The notes: a model not told the origin generated them from the sequence alone. Counted from the first letter of the stretch, positions 35,747-48,690 are shown. The stretch: DNA of 64,000 bases from Chamaecrista fasciculata (GCA_003254925.1 QANZ01013646.1:45413-109412); one strand, 5' to 3'. Program-made: numbers and translations.

Positions 35747-36573
35747 GATGATGAACTAATTTTTTTAAATCAAGAATTGATGAATTGATGAAACTTGTGT
35801 AATCTTTGGTAATTTCTGGTTGTGTAGTTTTAGGGTTTTGTGGTTTGGGGTTTGGAGTGGATGAGAAGATGAAGATGATGAAGAGGAAAGTAGGATTTAG
35901 GGACCAAATTGCAAGAGAGTAGTTTTTTTAGGGGTTTTTAATACATTTAAGGACTAAATTGGAATGTTTGGAAGGGTTTTGGGATACTTCACAATTTTAT
36001 TTTTAGCATTTGGGACTAAAATGAATGAAGAAGATGAAAAAGATGAATAAGAGGATTAAAAAAAAGTTTTAGGGGATTTAGGGGTTTTGGGACCAAATTG
36101 CAAGAGAGTAGTTTTAATGAGGTGTCAAGTGGAAATGAGTTGGATACTAATTTGAGCAAACCCCCTTTTTGGTCCCTCAATTGTTACTGAGTCGAGGATT
36201 TGGTCCCTCAACTAAGCATTTAACGGCCACCTAAGCAGATAACGGTGACACGTCATCACTTAACACCTCTATCACTAACGGACCAGACGTGAGGGACCAA
36301 AACGTAAACGAGATTGTACAATTGAGGGACTGAGTTGTAGTTTCTCACAATTGAGGAACCGATTCCTCGACTCGGTAACAATTGAGGGACCAAAAAGGGG
36401 GTTTGCTCTTAATTTATTGAAAGAAATTAGTCAAATGATAAAATTGATTAAAATGTGAAACATTGGGGATGAAATTGACAGCAAAAAAAAATTAAAGACA
36501 AAATTGACAATTGGTGTAAAGTTTGAAGACAAAATTAATACTTTTGCCTCAGTGGTTCTAACTACAATTGGTA

Positions 36574-36604
<31 letters not shown>

Positions 36605-36745
36605 TAATATATATACAAACCCTAAGAAAATTTCTAAATTTATCTGCAGTTATCATTGTGTTTCTGCAAAACTGAATCATATATTACAAGACCAGAAACG
36701 TTTCATGGCGGATGATGAGAAGCTACGTTTTTTTTTTTTTCCCTT

Positions 36746-36875
36746 NNNNNNNNNNNNNNNNNNNNNNNNNNNNNNNNNNNNNNNNNNNNNNNNNNNNNNN
36801 NNNNNNNNNNNNNNNNNNNNNNNNNNNNNNNNNNNNNNNNNNNNNNNNNNNNNNNNNNNNNNNNNNNNNNNNNNN
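36746..36875. other. Assembly gap (130 N)
   Basis: Unknown bases flanked by a T-run on the left and an A-run on the right. Frames reported across it are not real. A TA microsatellite lies just upstream at about 36577-36603. Confidence 0.99.
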
Positions 36876-37185
36876 AAAAAAAAAAAATACAATATTAAGA
36901 AACAACATCACAATATTTGCTTGGTTAGAGTGAATTTCTATGTTTCAAAATATCTATTGTTTTATAAAATTAAGAAAGTATTCATTATTTTTTTATAATT
37001 TTATTCTTACCTATTATCTTTTAAAATAAATATTGTAATAAGTATGCTTTGAAAATAGGAAAAAAAATAAAGGTAATGTAGTTTTTTTATCTTATATTTT
37101 CTTAAGTTTAAGATGAATTAATCGTTTTCTTAATATGTATGTACCCTCTAAATTGAAACAGATATTGTGAATCGAAGAGAATACC

Positions 37186-37368
37186 TTTTTTTTTTGTTAA
37201 GTCATGGGTATTCCCTGCCTATTCGTATAACGGTCTAAGTGAAGACTAATCTCATTTGGACCTCAAAGACGAAATGGCTAGAGCCCTCCCAACAATATTG
37301 ACTCTAGGGAGAGAACCCAAATTTTCTCCCTAAGATGTAGCTCGCGTAGCCACTACACCAAACCAGAG
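37186..37368 (-). mobile_element. tRNA-derived SINE with A-tail (minus strand)
   Basis: On the minus strand the head carries TGGTGTAGTGGCTACGCG (A-box-like, 37360-37343) and about 25 nt later GGGTTCTCTCCCTAGAGTC (B-box region, 37318-37300). The body ends in CCATGACTTAAC and an A-run (37195-37186). Order, spacing and tail fit a SINE. Target duplications were not resolved. Confidence 0.6.
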
Positions 37369-37377
37369 TAAAAAAAA

Positions 37378-38210
37378 CTGGCCCAGATTGGGCGGTCCGA
37401 CCGGCGAACCGGTGCCCAGACCGGTCCGGAGATAGCAATTTACCGGAATGCAAGTGAATCGGCGGGTCACCGGTTCAACCCGCCGGTTCACTTGCAACCC
37501 GTTGTGCCGTGAACCGGTTTAGACCGGTTCACATTTTTTTTTAAAAAAAAACCTAAAAATCTAATCAGCTCCTTCGACCTTCATTCTGCATTTCTGCCTC
37601 TCTGCTCTCTGCCTCCTAAAATCGACCTTCTACTCTCTGCTCCATCGTCTGTGGCTGTCGTCGTCGTCGTCTGTGGCTGCCGGGTTCGTGGCTGTCGTCG
37701 TCGTCTGTGGCTGCCGGGTTCGTGGCTGTCGTCGTTGTCGTCTGTGGCTTCCGGGTTCGTGGCTGTCGTCGTCGTCTTCCGATCGAATACCCGCCGTGGA
37801 GGTAAATTTTTGTATGTGATACTAGAATGGATTATTGTGATTGTGGCTGCTAGTGATACTAGAATGGATTATATGTGATACTAGAATAAATTTTCATCTG
37901 TGGCTGCTAGTGATTGTGAAGATGAATTGTTTTATTTATTTTTTTGAATATGTGAGATTAGTAATCTGAATTATTGGTCTGATTTGGTGTGAAATAGATT
38001 ATTTGAGAGACTGGATTATGTTTAATTTTTACTTTATATTTAAATTATTGTAAGATATTAATGTGTATTTGATAAATATGTATATTTTTTTAAAAAAATT
38101 TAAGTAAACCGGCTCAACCGGTTGAACCAGTGACCCAGCGATTGAACCATTGAACCAGTAACCCGAACCCTTCGTCGGTTCAATTGCCGGTCCAGTATTT
38201 TGCACTATGC
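37378..38210. mobile_element. Putative hAT-like element with CCGGTT-rich ends and a GC-rich core
   Basis: Both ends are rich in ACCGGTT / AACCGG motifs in inverted arrangement (about 37380-37530 and 38100-38200), the style of plant hAT element termini; the right end reads CCGGTCCAGTATTTTGCAC. The core at about 37645-37780 has a GTGGCTGTCGTCGTCGTC-type tandem repeat next to CT-rich leader-like sequence. A 75-codon frame at 37651 is low-complexity. No transposase remains. The boundaries are approximate. Confidence 0.45.
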
Positions 38211-40794
38211 ACCAAACACTTGTTGGTAGAGAGAGTACCTTTTAACAAACAAGCAATATTAATACAAATTTCTATTGGCCAAAAAAAAAAAGTAATACAA
38301 TTTTCTTAATTAGTTTTCATTAATGGCCTAAAAAAATATAATAATTTTCGGAGATGCCAATGTAACTTAAAGAACAATAATATAATTTTGTTTTGGGTCA
38401 ATAACGATAATATAATTTTCAGAACGAAAAAGAATTTAGGCCCAAAAAACTGGAGAAGAAATATATAATTTCAAACATTGACTACGAAGGCCCGATTCCA
38501 TGGTTCCGTGTTAAAACTTTTATTGGATTGAACGGAAGGCCCAATCAGGCCCGTTTGGTATCAGTTAAATCGACGTTTGATTGACCTGACTTATTAATAA
38601 TAATCTCAAATTTCATAAAAAGTTAAAGTTAATGCCATTCAAATTATCAGTTGATTGACTTGTGACTTTAAATCAAGTACAAGAATCTTGCATGTCCTTT
38701 GATCATTGGACAATAATGCACTTCTCCATACATTATTTCTCTGTCTCTCTCTCTCATGATATTTTCCTCATTTCACTAAAACAAAAACAAAATAATTTAA
38801 CTTTTTTAAAAATGTGTGCTAATTTAAAGAAAGAAAGTTGGCATCTCTCTCTATACATGCCCTTCATAATTTATTTTGTTCTTTTTTTCATTTGATAAGT
38901 GCAATTAGGTAGCTGGCTCAGACATTTTATTTATTAATTTCTTATAATATATTTTTGTATGATTAACTATGGTACTAATTCTTTTTTTGGTCTTGATGAA
39001 TCTCTATCTATCCTTCTAATTTTCAAATGAATATTTCTTAGCAACAGAATACCGGGTTGCAACTTAAAATCTTTAAAACCGTGTAATTTATTAAGCCCAG
39101 GTCTCACCTTTTTCGTCTTATTGCATGTTTTGAATTTGAAAGCGCACGTATATCTGTGCAATATTCCATTTTTTTTTTCATCTGTGGCATATATATAGAA
39201 ATAATTATTATATAAAAGCAAGTTGGAAAGGTCAAGTCAAGCTGAGTCAGTTGACCCTTTGACTAGGGTGCATGTGGGAGGGAATGGGGCATTACATATG
39301 CCACAACCAATGCAATTAATTATGAAATAAATAACGTAATTAAGACGCTAATTGCAAAGCTAGCTAGCTAGCTATAGCTATATAGATATATTATTTACTA
39401 TTTAGTGCATAGGCCAACCACATGCACGGGATTAATACTAATTAGTAATTACACAGTGTATTAATTTATTAAATGATGATTAATTTTGATGAATCTTGTA
39501 ATAGTAATGATGGGATAGACAATTAAAAAAAATAGCATAAAATTAAGGCCTAGCTAATCCAAAATTTCAGCACTAATAATGATACCACTGATGAGTAGAT
39601 TATGATTTGAGAGCCTCAAAGTGACACTTAGAAATTAGGTAGGGAGTAGTAGGGACATTTGAATACATATAAGATGGTCCCAAACTTAAAAAACTTGTAT
39701 ATATATACATATTAGATTAGATGGTCCCAAAAGTGAAAAGTACTAGTACAAAAGACGTTAGGCTGTTATATACATAGAGAAAGAGAGAGACAAAAATTAT
39801 TAATTAGAGTGGGAGAGCTGAAAATGCGTGTAAGGTAGTGAATAGAGAGGTTGAAGGCTATATATATATAAATAGGGAGAAAATCCTAGAAGGCTATATA
39901 GCTATATATATATAGGTAGATGAAGAAGAACATGAAAAGATGAGAATCGAAACGGCGCCGCTTCTAGCTATCAGAAAAATCAGACTAGTATGCAGAGAGT
40001 GTACTACGTGATAACTATACATGAAACTGATCCATGATATTTATGATTCTTCTTAGTATGAATAGAAATAGAGACTAGAGAATAGGCATTTTTGTGTATA
40101 ATTGATGATATTGCATAGGGATAATTATATTATATATAATAAGTTGTAGTGGTGGCGTGTAAATGAATTTAAGGTGTAGGGAAAAGCATGTACAAAATAT
40201 GCAGGCATAGTTAAAGGCAACAAACATAGCTGCATATGTTTTATGTCTTATCTTAATCAACCTTCTACCTACGTCCTTTTCATTTCATACCTTTTTCAAA
40301 TACACTGCCAAATTTCCCAACAATTATCTCACTCATTCAATAATGGAGTTAACCATCTTTTTAATTGTGGGGGCGTCATTGTAGTTCAGTTTTTTGTCTC
40401 TTGTGTAAATGGTTAGGGTTTAATCTCTAATTTTTGTAAATGGAGTACACTCTATCATTAGTCATATACTCATATACTGTTTTTTTTCTTTTTTTTCTTT
40501 TTTTTTAGGAAAAGTTGTATGTGAGCTAGACCCAAGAGTTAATTGAAGTCAAAACATATTTTGAGACTCTATGAGAGTTTTTAAAGTAATTCCAGATCAT
40601 TTATCAATAAAGTCTTCATATCAATAGCAAAAATTTAATCCATGAATCACAACTTTATGAATTATGAGTCAACTTCTTATTAACTGGACTAATCCATGTT
40701 AACTATTTTGTACTTCCTTATAGTTGGAAGAAGATATAATTGGGATGTTTTTGCTACTCTTCTGTTTTGTGTTGTGATGTTGTTTTGTTGATTT
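38211..40794. other. AT-rich intergenic region
   Basis: No supported gene. It contains a short insertion-like site at 38390-38406 (13-bp direct repeats ATAATATAATTTT on each side), a TATTGGCCA plus A-run at 38273-38291 with imperfect flanking repeats, AGCTAGCTAGCTA tracts near 39360, and TA-rich stretches at 39860-39915. Frames of 60-84 codons lack motifs. Confidence 0.5.
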
Positions 40795-40972
40795 TATTGA
40801 AGTTCTTTCGACCAAACCAACCCGACAGGCCAAGGATTAATCCTTCACGGATTTGTGCTCCATTTAAGGGTCTGCCGCTGGCCAATTGGTTGCTACATAC
40901 ACAAGGCGGGATTCGAACCCCCGGCCTTGCTTAAGTGACCTAGTGAGCTCGACCACTAGGCCAACCAAACTT
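40795..40972 (-). mobile_element. tRNA-derived SINE (minus strand), well preserved
   Basis: On the minus strand: A box TGGCCTAGTGGTCGAGC (40963-40947), B box GGTTCGAATCC (40919-40909), then a body with CCAATTGGCCAGCGGCAGAC and AAATCCGTGAAGGATTAATC, which I recognise as a common dicot SINE body. The 3' end near 40795 runs into A-rich sequence (CAATAAAATCAACAAAAC). Length is about 180 bp. Confidence 0.8.
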
Positions 40973-41457
40973 AGTTTATATAATTGTACTTTGTTTATCT
41001 AGTTTTTAATTATTTTTTATTAATATTTAATATAATGTTGCAAAATGTGTATATATATATATATATTTTTTTTTTATCTTAGTATAGTTAATCATATTAC
41101 ACTCTCGTTGACGTTAATATATTATTCCAAAATATCTTATTACCATTATGATTTTTTGTCACGATGCAAATTGTCGTGTAACATATATGCGTTCTTAAAC
41201 AAAAAGAAAGACTTTCCACCAAAAAGAAAAAAGAAAAACTAATCAAATATATAGTATCGAAAATATTGCGTTACGTTGTTTTTATTAATTTTACTATTTT
41301 TATTATTGAGTTAAAACATATAATACCATTATAATTTCATTATAATCCCATTACAATTTCATTATCCCAATTTTCATTACATAACTTAAGCTACAGTGCT
41401 ATTTGGGTGTTTGTTTTTCAATTATAAAGTCATTACAAAAATTACACTTCATTACCA

Positions 41458-41458
41458 N
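41458..41458. other. Single N, possible assembly join
   Basis: One unknown base lies 19 bp before the CACTA element, at the start of a TA repeat. It makes the left flank of that element uncertain. Confidence 0.9.
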
Positions 41459-41929
41459 ATATATATAATATATATACACTACTAGAAAACTTGTGATTAG
41501 CAATGGAAATTAGAAACATAAACAAATTTTGTTGCTAAACTGTAAATTTAGAAACAAAATTAGCAACTTCATATAAATATGTTCCTTTTCTTACATACAT
41601 TTCTATATTTAGCAACAAATATCACTAAGACATTTCTAATTTTGTTTCAAAAAAAAGGAAAAAGAAAAAATAATAATTTTTTTTAAAAAAAACTAAGTTC
41701 CCACCAAGGATAAAAAATATTGGCGCCTCCTTTCCTAATTTTTTCTACACTAATGGACCAAGCCCATATAAGTTAGGGTTTTCTCTTTAGGTGGGTGAAA
41801 TTATACAAGGTAAAAAAATGCCCCGCCACATATTCCCTCTAATTTTTTAGTTTTCTCTTCTTCATTCTCTCCTTTACTCTAATAGATCAAAACCCTTTTG
41901 GTTTCTCTATTCTATATCAGAAACCGATC

Positions 41930-42085
41930 AAAATACATAATCCCTCTGTGTGTTGTCGATGCTCTGTGCCTCTGTTGCGTTGTCGTACGTCGTTGCTACT
42001 AAATGCCGCCACCGATGAACGCCGTTGCTGATGAACGCCGCCGCTGATGAACGCCTCCGCCAGTGAACGCCTTCTCAAATTCTGG
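41930..42085 (+). repeat. GATGAACGCCG short repeats within the CACTA leader region
   Basis: Three to four copies of GATGAACGCCKYYGCT and related CGCCGCC units lie in a CT-rich stretch about 0.5 kb inside the element. It may be the 5' leader exon of the element's gene, or a small captured piece. No protein match is recognised. Confidence 0.35.
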
Positions 42086-43410
42086 TTGGCCCTACACACT
42101 TCTTTTGCCCTCTCAATCTGTTCCAATAAGGTATTTCCTTCTCTAATATTCCATTTTGCTATAGGTCTTGTGATATTTACCGTCTCTGGCTTTGTAAGGG
42201 TCTATTATTTAGTTTTTTCTCTTTGTAGACCCAAGTATTTCCTTTTCTTGGTTAGAGAGATGATACTGCCTTCTTGTAAATAATTATCAATGTTTAGTTA
42301 TATTGATGGTGAAATCATCCCTTGTTTTAAATAATTGCTAGTTGAGGATTTGTCATAGAAGGATTAAGTATGTTTCTGAAATTATTTAGTGATGTCCTCT
42401 TTCCTCTTTGATATTCATTATTATAGAAACATCAAAACAAAAGCAAAAGGGAAAAAGACTTTTAATTCTCAGCCACTAAAAGCCGTAGCCGAAGATTAAT
42501 TTCTTATTTTTTTTGGTTGACAATTATTATTTTTTTAAAGAGGGTGTAATACGAGAATTTCATTAATTTCCATTTAGTAGCAGACTTTTTTTTTTATTAT
42601 TTCATGACAATTGTGGTAATATTCTTAAATTAATTAAAAACTGAGATTGGAAAGTGTTACAGAAAGTGATCAATTTGTGGGAATACAGTTATTTCCCACA
42701 TTTAAGTACGTTTTAGAGGATTAAGTACATTTTTGAGGTTTTGTATCTGGACAATCATGTCCTCTTTCCTCTTTCATTATAAAACACATATATAAGAAAT
42801 TGTAAATTTAATTATTGTTAGAATAGAAATGAAGTTCTGTTTCTGCAATGCAGAACCACATTTAGAAATTTCAATTACTACTTTAATAATTATTTTTTAT
42901 GTATGAAAAAGAGGCCTATAGTTATTTGATATACATATGTATATATAGACACACAAACACATGCACTATGGTCAATGATGGGTTGGTCTGTCCCATGCCT
43001 CGTCTGTGATAGCTATAATTTTGTATGTAATCACTTTTTTTTTGTCTTTTACTTTGCAATTTATTTTGTGCTAACAATAATTCCTCTTGCATTTGCATTG
43101 ACATGGTTCAAACTCTTGCATTCCTCTTGGTTTTATTCTGTGTTCTTTGGTTAGTACTTATAATTAGACTTGTGTGTGAAAATGACTATGCAAGAGAGCT
43201 CTTCCTGGGGGTCCAATACCAATTCTGTTTACAATAACGTTATTGTGAAGCTTGTTTGAACTTTTTGTTTGAACTACATCTGAGCTACATTTGCAAAGTG
43301 AAGCTTGTTAAAGTACACAACTATCTAGTGGCTAATAACTAATAGTAATTAATGACCCATAAAATAGGAACCTAGCTAGTCCCTAAAGTGGACATGAGCT
43401 ATCTTCACAT

Positions 43411-43436
43411 TTTTTTTCTGGTTGACAACAAGATAA
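43411..43436 (-). repeat. Micro-insertion inside the CACTA element: A-tail stub with 10-bp direct repeats
   Basis: ATCTTCACAT at 43401-43410 and 43437-43446 flanks an insert that on the minus strand ends GTTGTCAACCAGAAAAAAA. A related TTTTTTTTGGTTGACAA occurs at about 42509-42525. Because it is inside the CACTA element it must be younger than the element's own sequence. Confidence 0.55.
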
Positions 43437-45127
43437 ATCTTCACATAAACTTTAGCAGAAAAGACTGTCAAATTCTCTAGCATCCTCATCAATTGTACTA
43501 GCTAGTTTCGGTCCACTATAATTTAGGCAAAAAATTAGAAAGAAAAGGAACTTTCTCTGTTGATTATTTCTTTCTTACATTCTAGAGAGAGCAAATATAA
43601 TATTAATATATATATATATGTGTGTGTCGTGGCCTACCACGAAGACCATGTGCTTCCCTTGTTGAAAACTAGAGTAATTTATATTATATATTGGTAAGAT
43701 ATTTTGACAAAGCTAAAAAGCTAGGTAGCTCAAAGTCACATCCTCTTATAGAGATAAAAATGGGAACAGATATGAAATTGTGGCTTATAGTTAATGCTAT
43801 GCCCATGATTCAACCATGAGTGAATCAAATGTACAAAACTTGCCTCTCAATACATTCATGGCTTTTTTTATGACTCTATCTGTCTAATAAGTCAATTTGA
43901 GTCTTCTTTGTGAACCACATGTACCTCGTTTGGCCAATGATTTTAACAAGTTAATAGATATGCCATATATATATACTATAGTATAATATTATTATATATA
44001 CATTGTGCACATGTTTTTTATAATTACTTTTCTTTTCTATTATTTTCTTGTCATAATTTCTATATTTTGTGAAGTCATTTTGGTCTTATTTTATTACTTT
44101 AAAATATTTTTACATGTGACTGTTTTCTAATATACTGTAGGTGTATAGAGCCTTCACATGATTTTTATTTGTGCAACTACATATATAACTATGATTTTTT
44201 TTTACCCCTTGTGAATTCTTTTTCTACTAGCCATGTAATCTTCCAAATTAATAATATGTATAACATTAAATAATAAATATTGTAGATCTATAACATTCAA
44301 GTTTTTAAAAATATTATTTGAAACAAATTTTAGAATATATTTGAGTACTTGTTTGTGTACAACATCTAATTAATTACTAATTTTGTCACTTGATCATATG
44401 TGTTATGCCTCTAATAGAGGAAGGAAGAAGTTACTGTCATTTCTGATTTCACCTTTTCTTTTCCCCTTTGTCCAATCAAAAGAGGTGTGTGTTTTGTCTC
44501 TTCTTCACTTTGCTCTCAATATTACTAGACGATACTTATTAGTTGTCAATTGATGATATGTGGTTTTGGAGTTTTGGATGATCATAGTGTCTATTGGCCC
44601 TTATTTAAATAATCCTTGTAGGATAAGCTTTGAAATGTTTATAAATATCATAATGCTATAATTTTTTTTAAAGATTTAAGTTATGATGATTTCAGGTATC
44701 TTTACATTGTCATTCATTTTGCTTCATTTATCGAATTCAATAAGAATCATTAATTTCAACAATTTATCCTTGCAAAATATTTTTTAACATATTATAATTT
44801 ATGACAAACATCTATCACACTTGTCTAAATGCTGTTTTGTACATTTGTTATGTAGTTTTCCTCCACTTTTTCAAATGTGTAGGACAAGGGCTATTTAAGT
44901 GACCCCTGTTTTGAAATGTGTTTTTTTAACATATATGACATGTCTCTCTTTCTCTCTCTCTCTCTATATATATATTATTGTATTGCACTGCATTATTGGA
45001 TTTTTAAATTAATGCTTGTGATTTATCTTGAATGATTTGTTTGCATGATATAAGATGGTAACTTGAGTTACAAACTCTCAATATCTTGGTTATAAATTAT
45101 TGTAATATGTAGTATTTTAGGTTACAA

Positions 45128-47972
45128 ATGCCACGAGGAAGAGCTGCAAAACGCATGCGTTTTGTTGATTTTCCACAAATACCTTCACAAGTAAATGATG
45201 GACATTTCGTTCATGATATTGACCATCATTCACAACAAGGAAATGATCAGCATGATTCACAACAGAGTGAGTGGCTTGGGAATTATTTGCAGCGAGGAAA
45301 TGTGAGTAATTATTCAGAAAGAGATGCTGATGAAGGCCCTCTAGCAAATCGCATCTTCTTGAAGGTAGAAGGAAAAAAGTAAGTTGTCATTATCTATTCA
45401 TATAACACACACATATATTCATGTGAAAAAGAAATAATATTGTTTTTCTCTATGTAGTTTTAATCCTTCAGGTGCTTCAAGACAACTAGTTAAAATATTT
45501 AAGAAATCATTTAGTGGTGCATGGGTTACTTGGGGAAAAATCCCTAAATATGTTAGGGATCGTTGGTTTAATCAGTTTCAGGTATGCATTCTATTATATT
45601 TTCTTCAACACATTATTACTCTACTTAATCATGTAAAATTAATCCTGTTATATTCATAAATTATTATGTTCTGTTTTTACTTCCTTGGGAGGTGCTGTTG
45701 TATAGGCAGAGTTTTGGGTTTAGGAAATGGGAACACTAGGGAATGAGTTTCTGCCTTGGGAGGTGCTGCTGTATGGGTATTTATTAGTAAGTTTAGGAGT
45801 ACTTTGACATCAAGGAAATAGGAAGGGGCTTGGGGGAGAGAACTGACCTCTCAAAAGCCAGCTTGTGTTATTGTCTTTTGGGTGTGTGAATGTGTTCATG
45901 ATTTGGTTTGAGTTTTAAATACTTGGGGACTAAATTATGTCACTGTTTCTGTGTGTAAAAGTTGTAATTTTTCTGTCTTATCAAATTAAATTGCATTACA
46001 ATCTCTAAACTCTATCTCAGTTCCTATTAAAGTTGTATGTGTGTTATTTGTGTGTTCTTGTGTTTTATTTGTGAGTGTTCTTGTATGTTTTCTGGTGTAA
46101 GGGTTGTGATTATCTGTTATACATAATATAATTAGCATTTCCTTTCTTTGGGTTCTATCAAATAGTAATAAATGCTTGAAGCAAGCTTGTGAGGTAGCAA
46201 AAACTTGTGAAAGGGTAGATATGATTTGGATGTGGAAAGCGTAGGAATGAGATCAATTGATTATTTGAAGATTGAGTCCACTTTGTTGTTACACCACCTC
46301 AAGAAAAAGTTTGATTGTTAAATTTTTGTTGATTATTTTCTAAGACTTGAATTGTTCTAATCTTTATTCAAGTACTTGAAGTAAAATTGACATGATTACT
46401 TACATAAATGTCATATATAGCTCTATATATTTGCATACCATCTCAGGGTTTTTCTTGTTTCCTTAGTTATTAACTTTATTTAATATTTGCAGAGATTATA
46501 TTATTGGAATGAAGAGGATGAGGCAGACATAAGATCACATTTTGAACATGTGGGAAGTGTTAGACTAACCAACACAATGAACAAAGCAAAAAAAGAATTT
46601 TATAAAAAGAAAACAATCCCTCAATGGATTTGTGAAGTTCATTGGAAAGAAATGATGGTCTATTGGCAAAGTGATGACTTTAAGGCCAAATCACTCACTA
46701 GCACTAAAAATAGGTTATCAAACTCATATGGAAATGGTCCATCCTTGCATACGGGGGGTTCAATTCCCGTTTCTGACTATAAAAGAAAATATGTAAGTGT
46801 TAATTTTTCATGTTTTTTAGTACTTTTATTTAATTAATTTAACTATAACGTATCTTTTGCAGGTGAAAGAGAAAGGGGGAAGAGCCTAATGTTATTGAAT
46901 TGTTCTTCATGACCCATAGAACAAAAAATAATGAATGGGTTGATAGTAAATCAAAAGCTGTGTGGGTAAGACTTATATTCATATTATTTGAGTATGTAGA
47001 TACTAAATCTAAGCTCTATATTATTTGAGAATGTTGATACAAAAACTGAGTTGTGTATTATTTGTAATGATCACTAAGAGTTTAGAAATATTTGATTTTT
47101 ATATGTTGAAGTGATTGATTAATATACTTTGGATGTAAACAAACTTGACAGAACTTGGTAGGATAGGAGACATGTTACTTTGAATATTAAAAAATAGTAA
47201 AATTTTGGTCAGTAATTGTGAATCTTTTTCTTCTACACGTTCCTAGAAATAATATTATAAGGATGGTGAAATATCAGCTAGAGTTAATTGATGAAGGAAT
47301 AAACTTTTATTGTTGAATTGTGATGTTCAAATAATAATCTACATATAATTACTATAATTTTTGCTATTACTATGGTAATCTAATGTGATATAGATCAATT
47401 TTTTTTTCATTTGCAGTCTAATTTTTTTGATGGATTTGAGATTTTAAAGAAATTCTATTTTATTGTTTATTAGATTAAATGCATAAGTTTAATGTTGGCT
47501 GATTAGTTTTTAACTATTTCAGCTTAGATACAAAAAATGCATCAAAAAGCATTTGGATAATGTTTCTGGGATGCAAGATGGAGATGCAGTAAATGGGGAA
47601 GAGGCTAGTAATGATGAGACTAGTGAGGAAGATGATGATGATGAATTTATAAGAAGTCAATCTCTTATTCCAAAGGAGCAAGTTACTAGTGCTTGGATTG
47701 AAGCAGCTGGAGGTGTTGGGAAAGGAAGACTTTATGGCCTTGGATCAGAGAGCTCTACTTTTGTGTCTAAAGGTCATCATACATCTGACAAAACTTCAGC
47801 CCCAACTCCCTCCACACATGACTTAGGTTCTTCTAACTTTCAAGAAGCTGTCAACAGAGCAGTTGAAGAAAAACTAGTGGAGGTGCGGGCAAAGTTACAA
47901 GAGGAACTACAAGCAAGTATTCAGGCTGCCATATTTGAGTTGATAAGATCAGGTGATCATCACCTAGTTTAG
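45128..47972 (+). pseudogene. CACTA TnpA-like gene (Transposase_24 family), one frameshift
   Basis: Proposed exons: 45128-45378, 45458-45581, 46493-46792, 46863-46965 and 47523-47972, all GT-AG. The product would be about 408 residues. The first part starts MPRGRAAKRMRFVDF; the middle has SFSGAWVTWGKIPKYVRDRW and RLYYWNEEDE, then a basic stretch with KNRLSN; this is the usual layout of plant Ptta/En/Spm (PF03004) proteins. The last exon has an acidic run (SEEDDDDEF) and a C-terminal coiled coil (about 47830-47950). Exon 4 is 103 bp, one base more than the frame allows; the extra base probably lies in the G-run at about 46875-46879, since the later frame PNVIELFFMTHRT is the conserved one. It is a transposon gene, not a host gene. 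Confidence 0.7.
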
Positions 47973-48259
47973 GATCACCATCATATAGATGTTAATATTA
48001 AATAGAATATGATAGTTTTTGGGGTTGTGGTGGATCCTTTTAGAATATTTTGGATAAGATAAGATATTGTTGATATGTTGGAAATGTATATTTTGGAAAG
48101 ACCTTGTCAATAGTTAGGATGGGAGGTTTATAGTATTTTAATATTTTGTATTGAATATTCATATTATATATAAGATCAAGTTATTAAATTTGTCAAGGTA
48201 TTTACGTTTATTTGCATTAAATTATATTTTATATGATTGTTTAATAGTGAATATTAATA

Positions 48260-48690
48260 TGCATTAAATGGAAACAGATTTAGCAACAAACAAGTTGTTA
48301 TAATTAGCATCACAAAAAAATTGATATTAGAAACAGAATAATTCAATGCTATTTAGAAACAAATTTCCCAACAAATTTAGTAACAGATATTATGTGTTTA
48401 GAAATCACTTTAGAAACAAATTTAGCAATGGATCTTCCCTTTCAAAAGTGGCAACCGAAAAAAAAATTCAAATCAGTTGACTAAATTAGCAACGGCCAAA
48501 TTCAAAATTGGAAACAAATTATTTTGTTGCTAAATTAGAAACGGATTCTATGAATTTGTTGCTAAATTTAGCAAGGCCGGTTTTTGCGATGGATTTAGCA
48601 ACGTCTTAAATCCGTTGCTAAACAATTATTAGCAACCGATTTTCTCCATTTAGAAACAAATTCGTCCGTTGCTAAATGATGGTTTTCTAG
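48260..48690. repeat. CACTA 3' subterminal repeat array
   Basis: At least ten copies of TTAGCAAC, GTTGCTAA and AGAAACAAATT in mixed orientation occupy the last 430 bp before the right terminus. A shorter matching array lies inside the left terminus. Confidence 0.8.

Larger units (their letters stand above)
34581..36408. mobile_element. 1.8-kb gene-carrying MULE (Pack-MULE type) with about 480-bp inverted arms
   Basis: The ends are GAGCAAACC and GGTTTGCTC, flanked by a perfect 9-bp duplication TTAATTTAT (34572-34580 and 36409-36417). Copy 1 of the host element preserves the empty site. The inverted arms run about 34581-35060 and 35930-36408. The outermost 255 bp of each arm (34581-34835 and 36154-36408) themselves begin and end with the same GAGCAAAC/GTTTGCTC termini, so each arm contains a complete small palindromic unit. 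The interior carries host-gene sequence (next entry) and a GAT microsatellite. No transposase is present. Confidence 0.85.
34336..36547. mobile_element. Foldback element, family B copy 2, split by a nested MULE
   Basis: The outer ends GACAAAAGTATTAATTTT and AAAATTAATACTTTTGCC are inverse copies. Left and right parts together match copy 1 (28034-28554) once the 1.8-kb insertion at 34581-36408 is set aside. The host element is therefore about 0.38 kb without the insert and its 9-bp duplication. Confidence 0.8.

Noticed and set aside
35440-35748. A 102-residue protein with a poly-Asp tail
   Set aside because: The frame combines a captured gene piece inside a MULE with a GAT microsatellite; there is no sign of a functional gene.
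36504-36998. Long frames crossing 36746-36875
   Set aside because: They consist mostly of unknown bases in the assembly gap.
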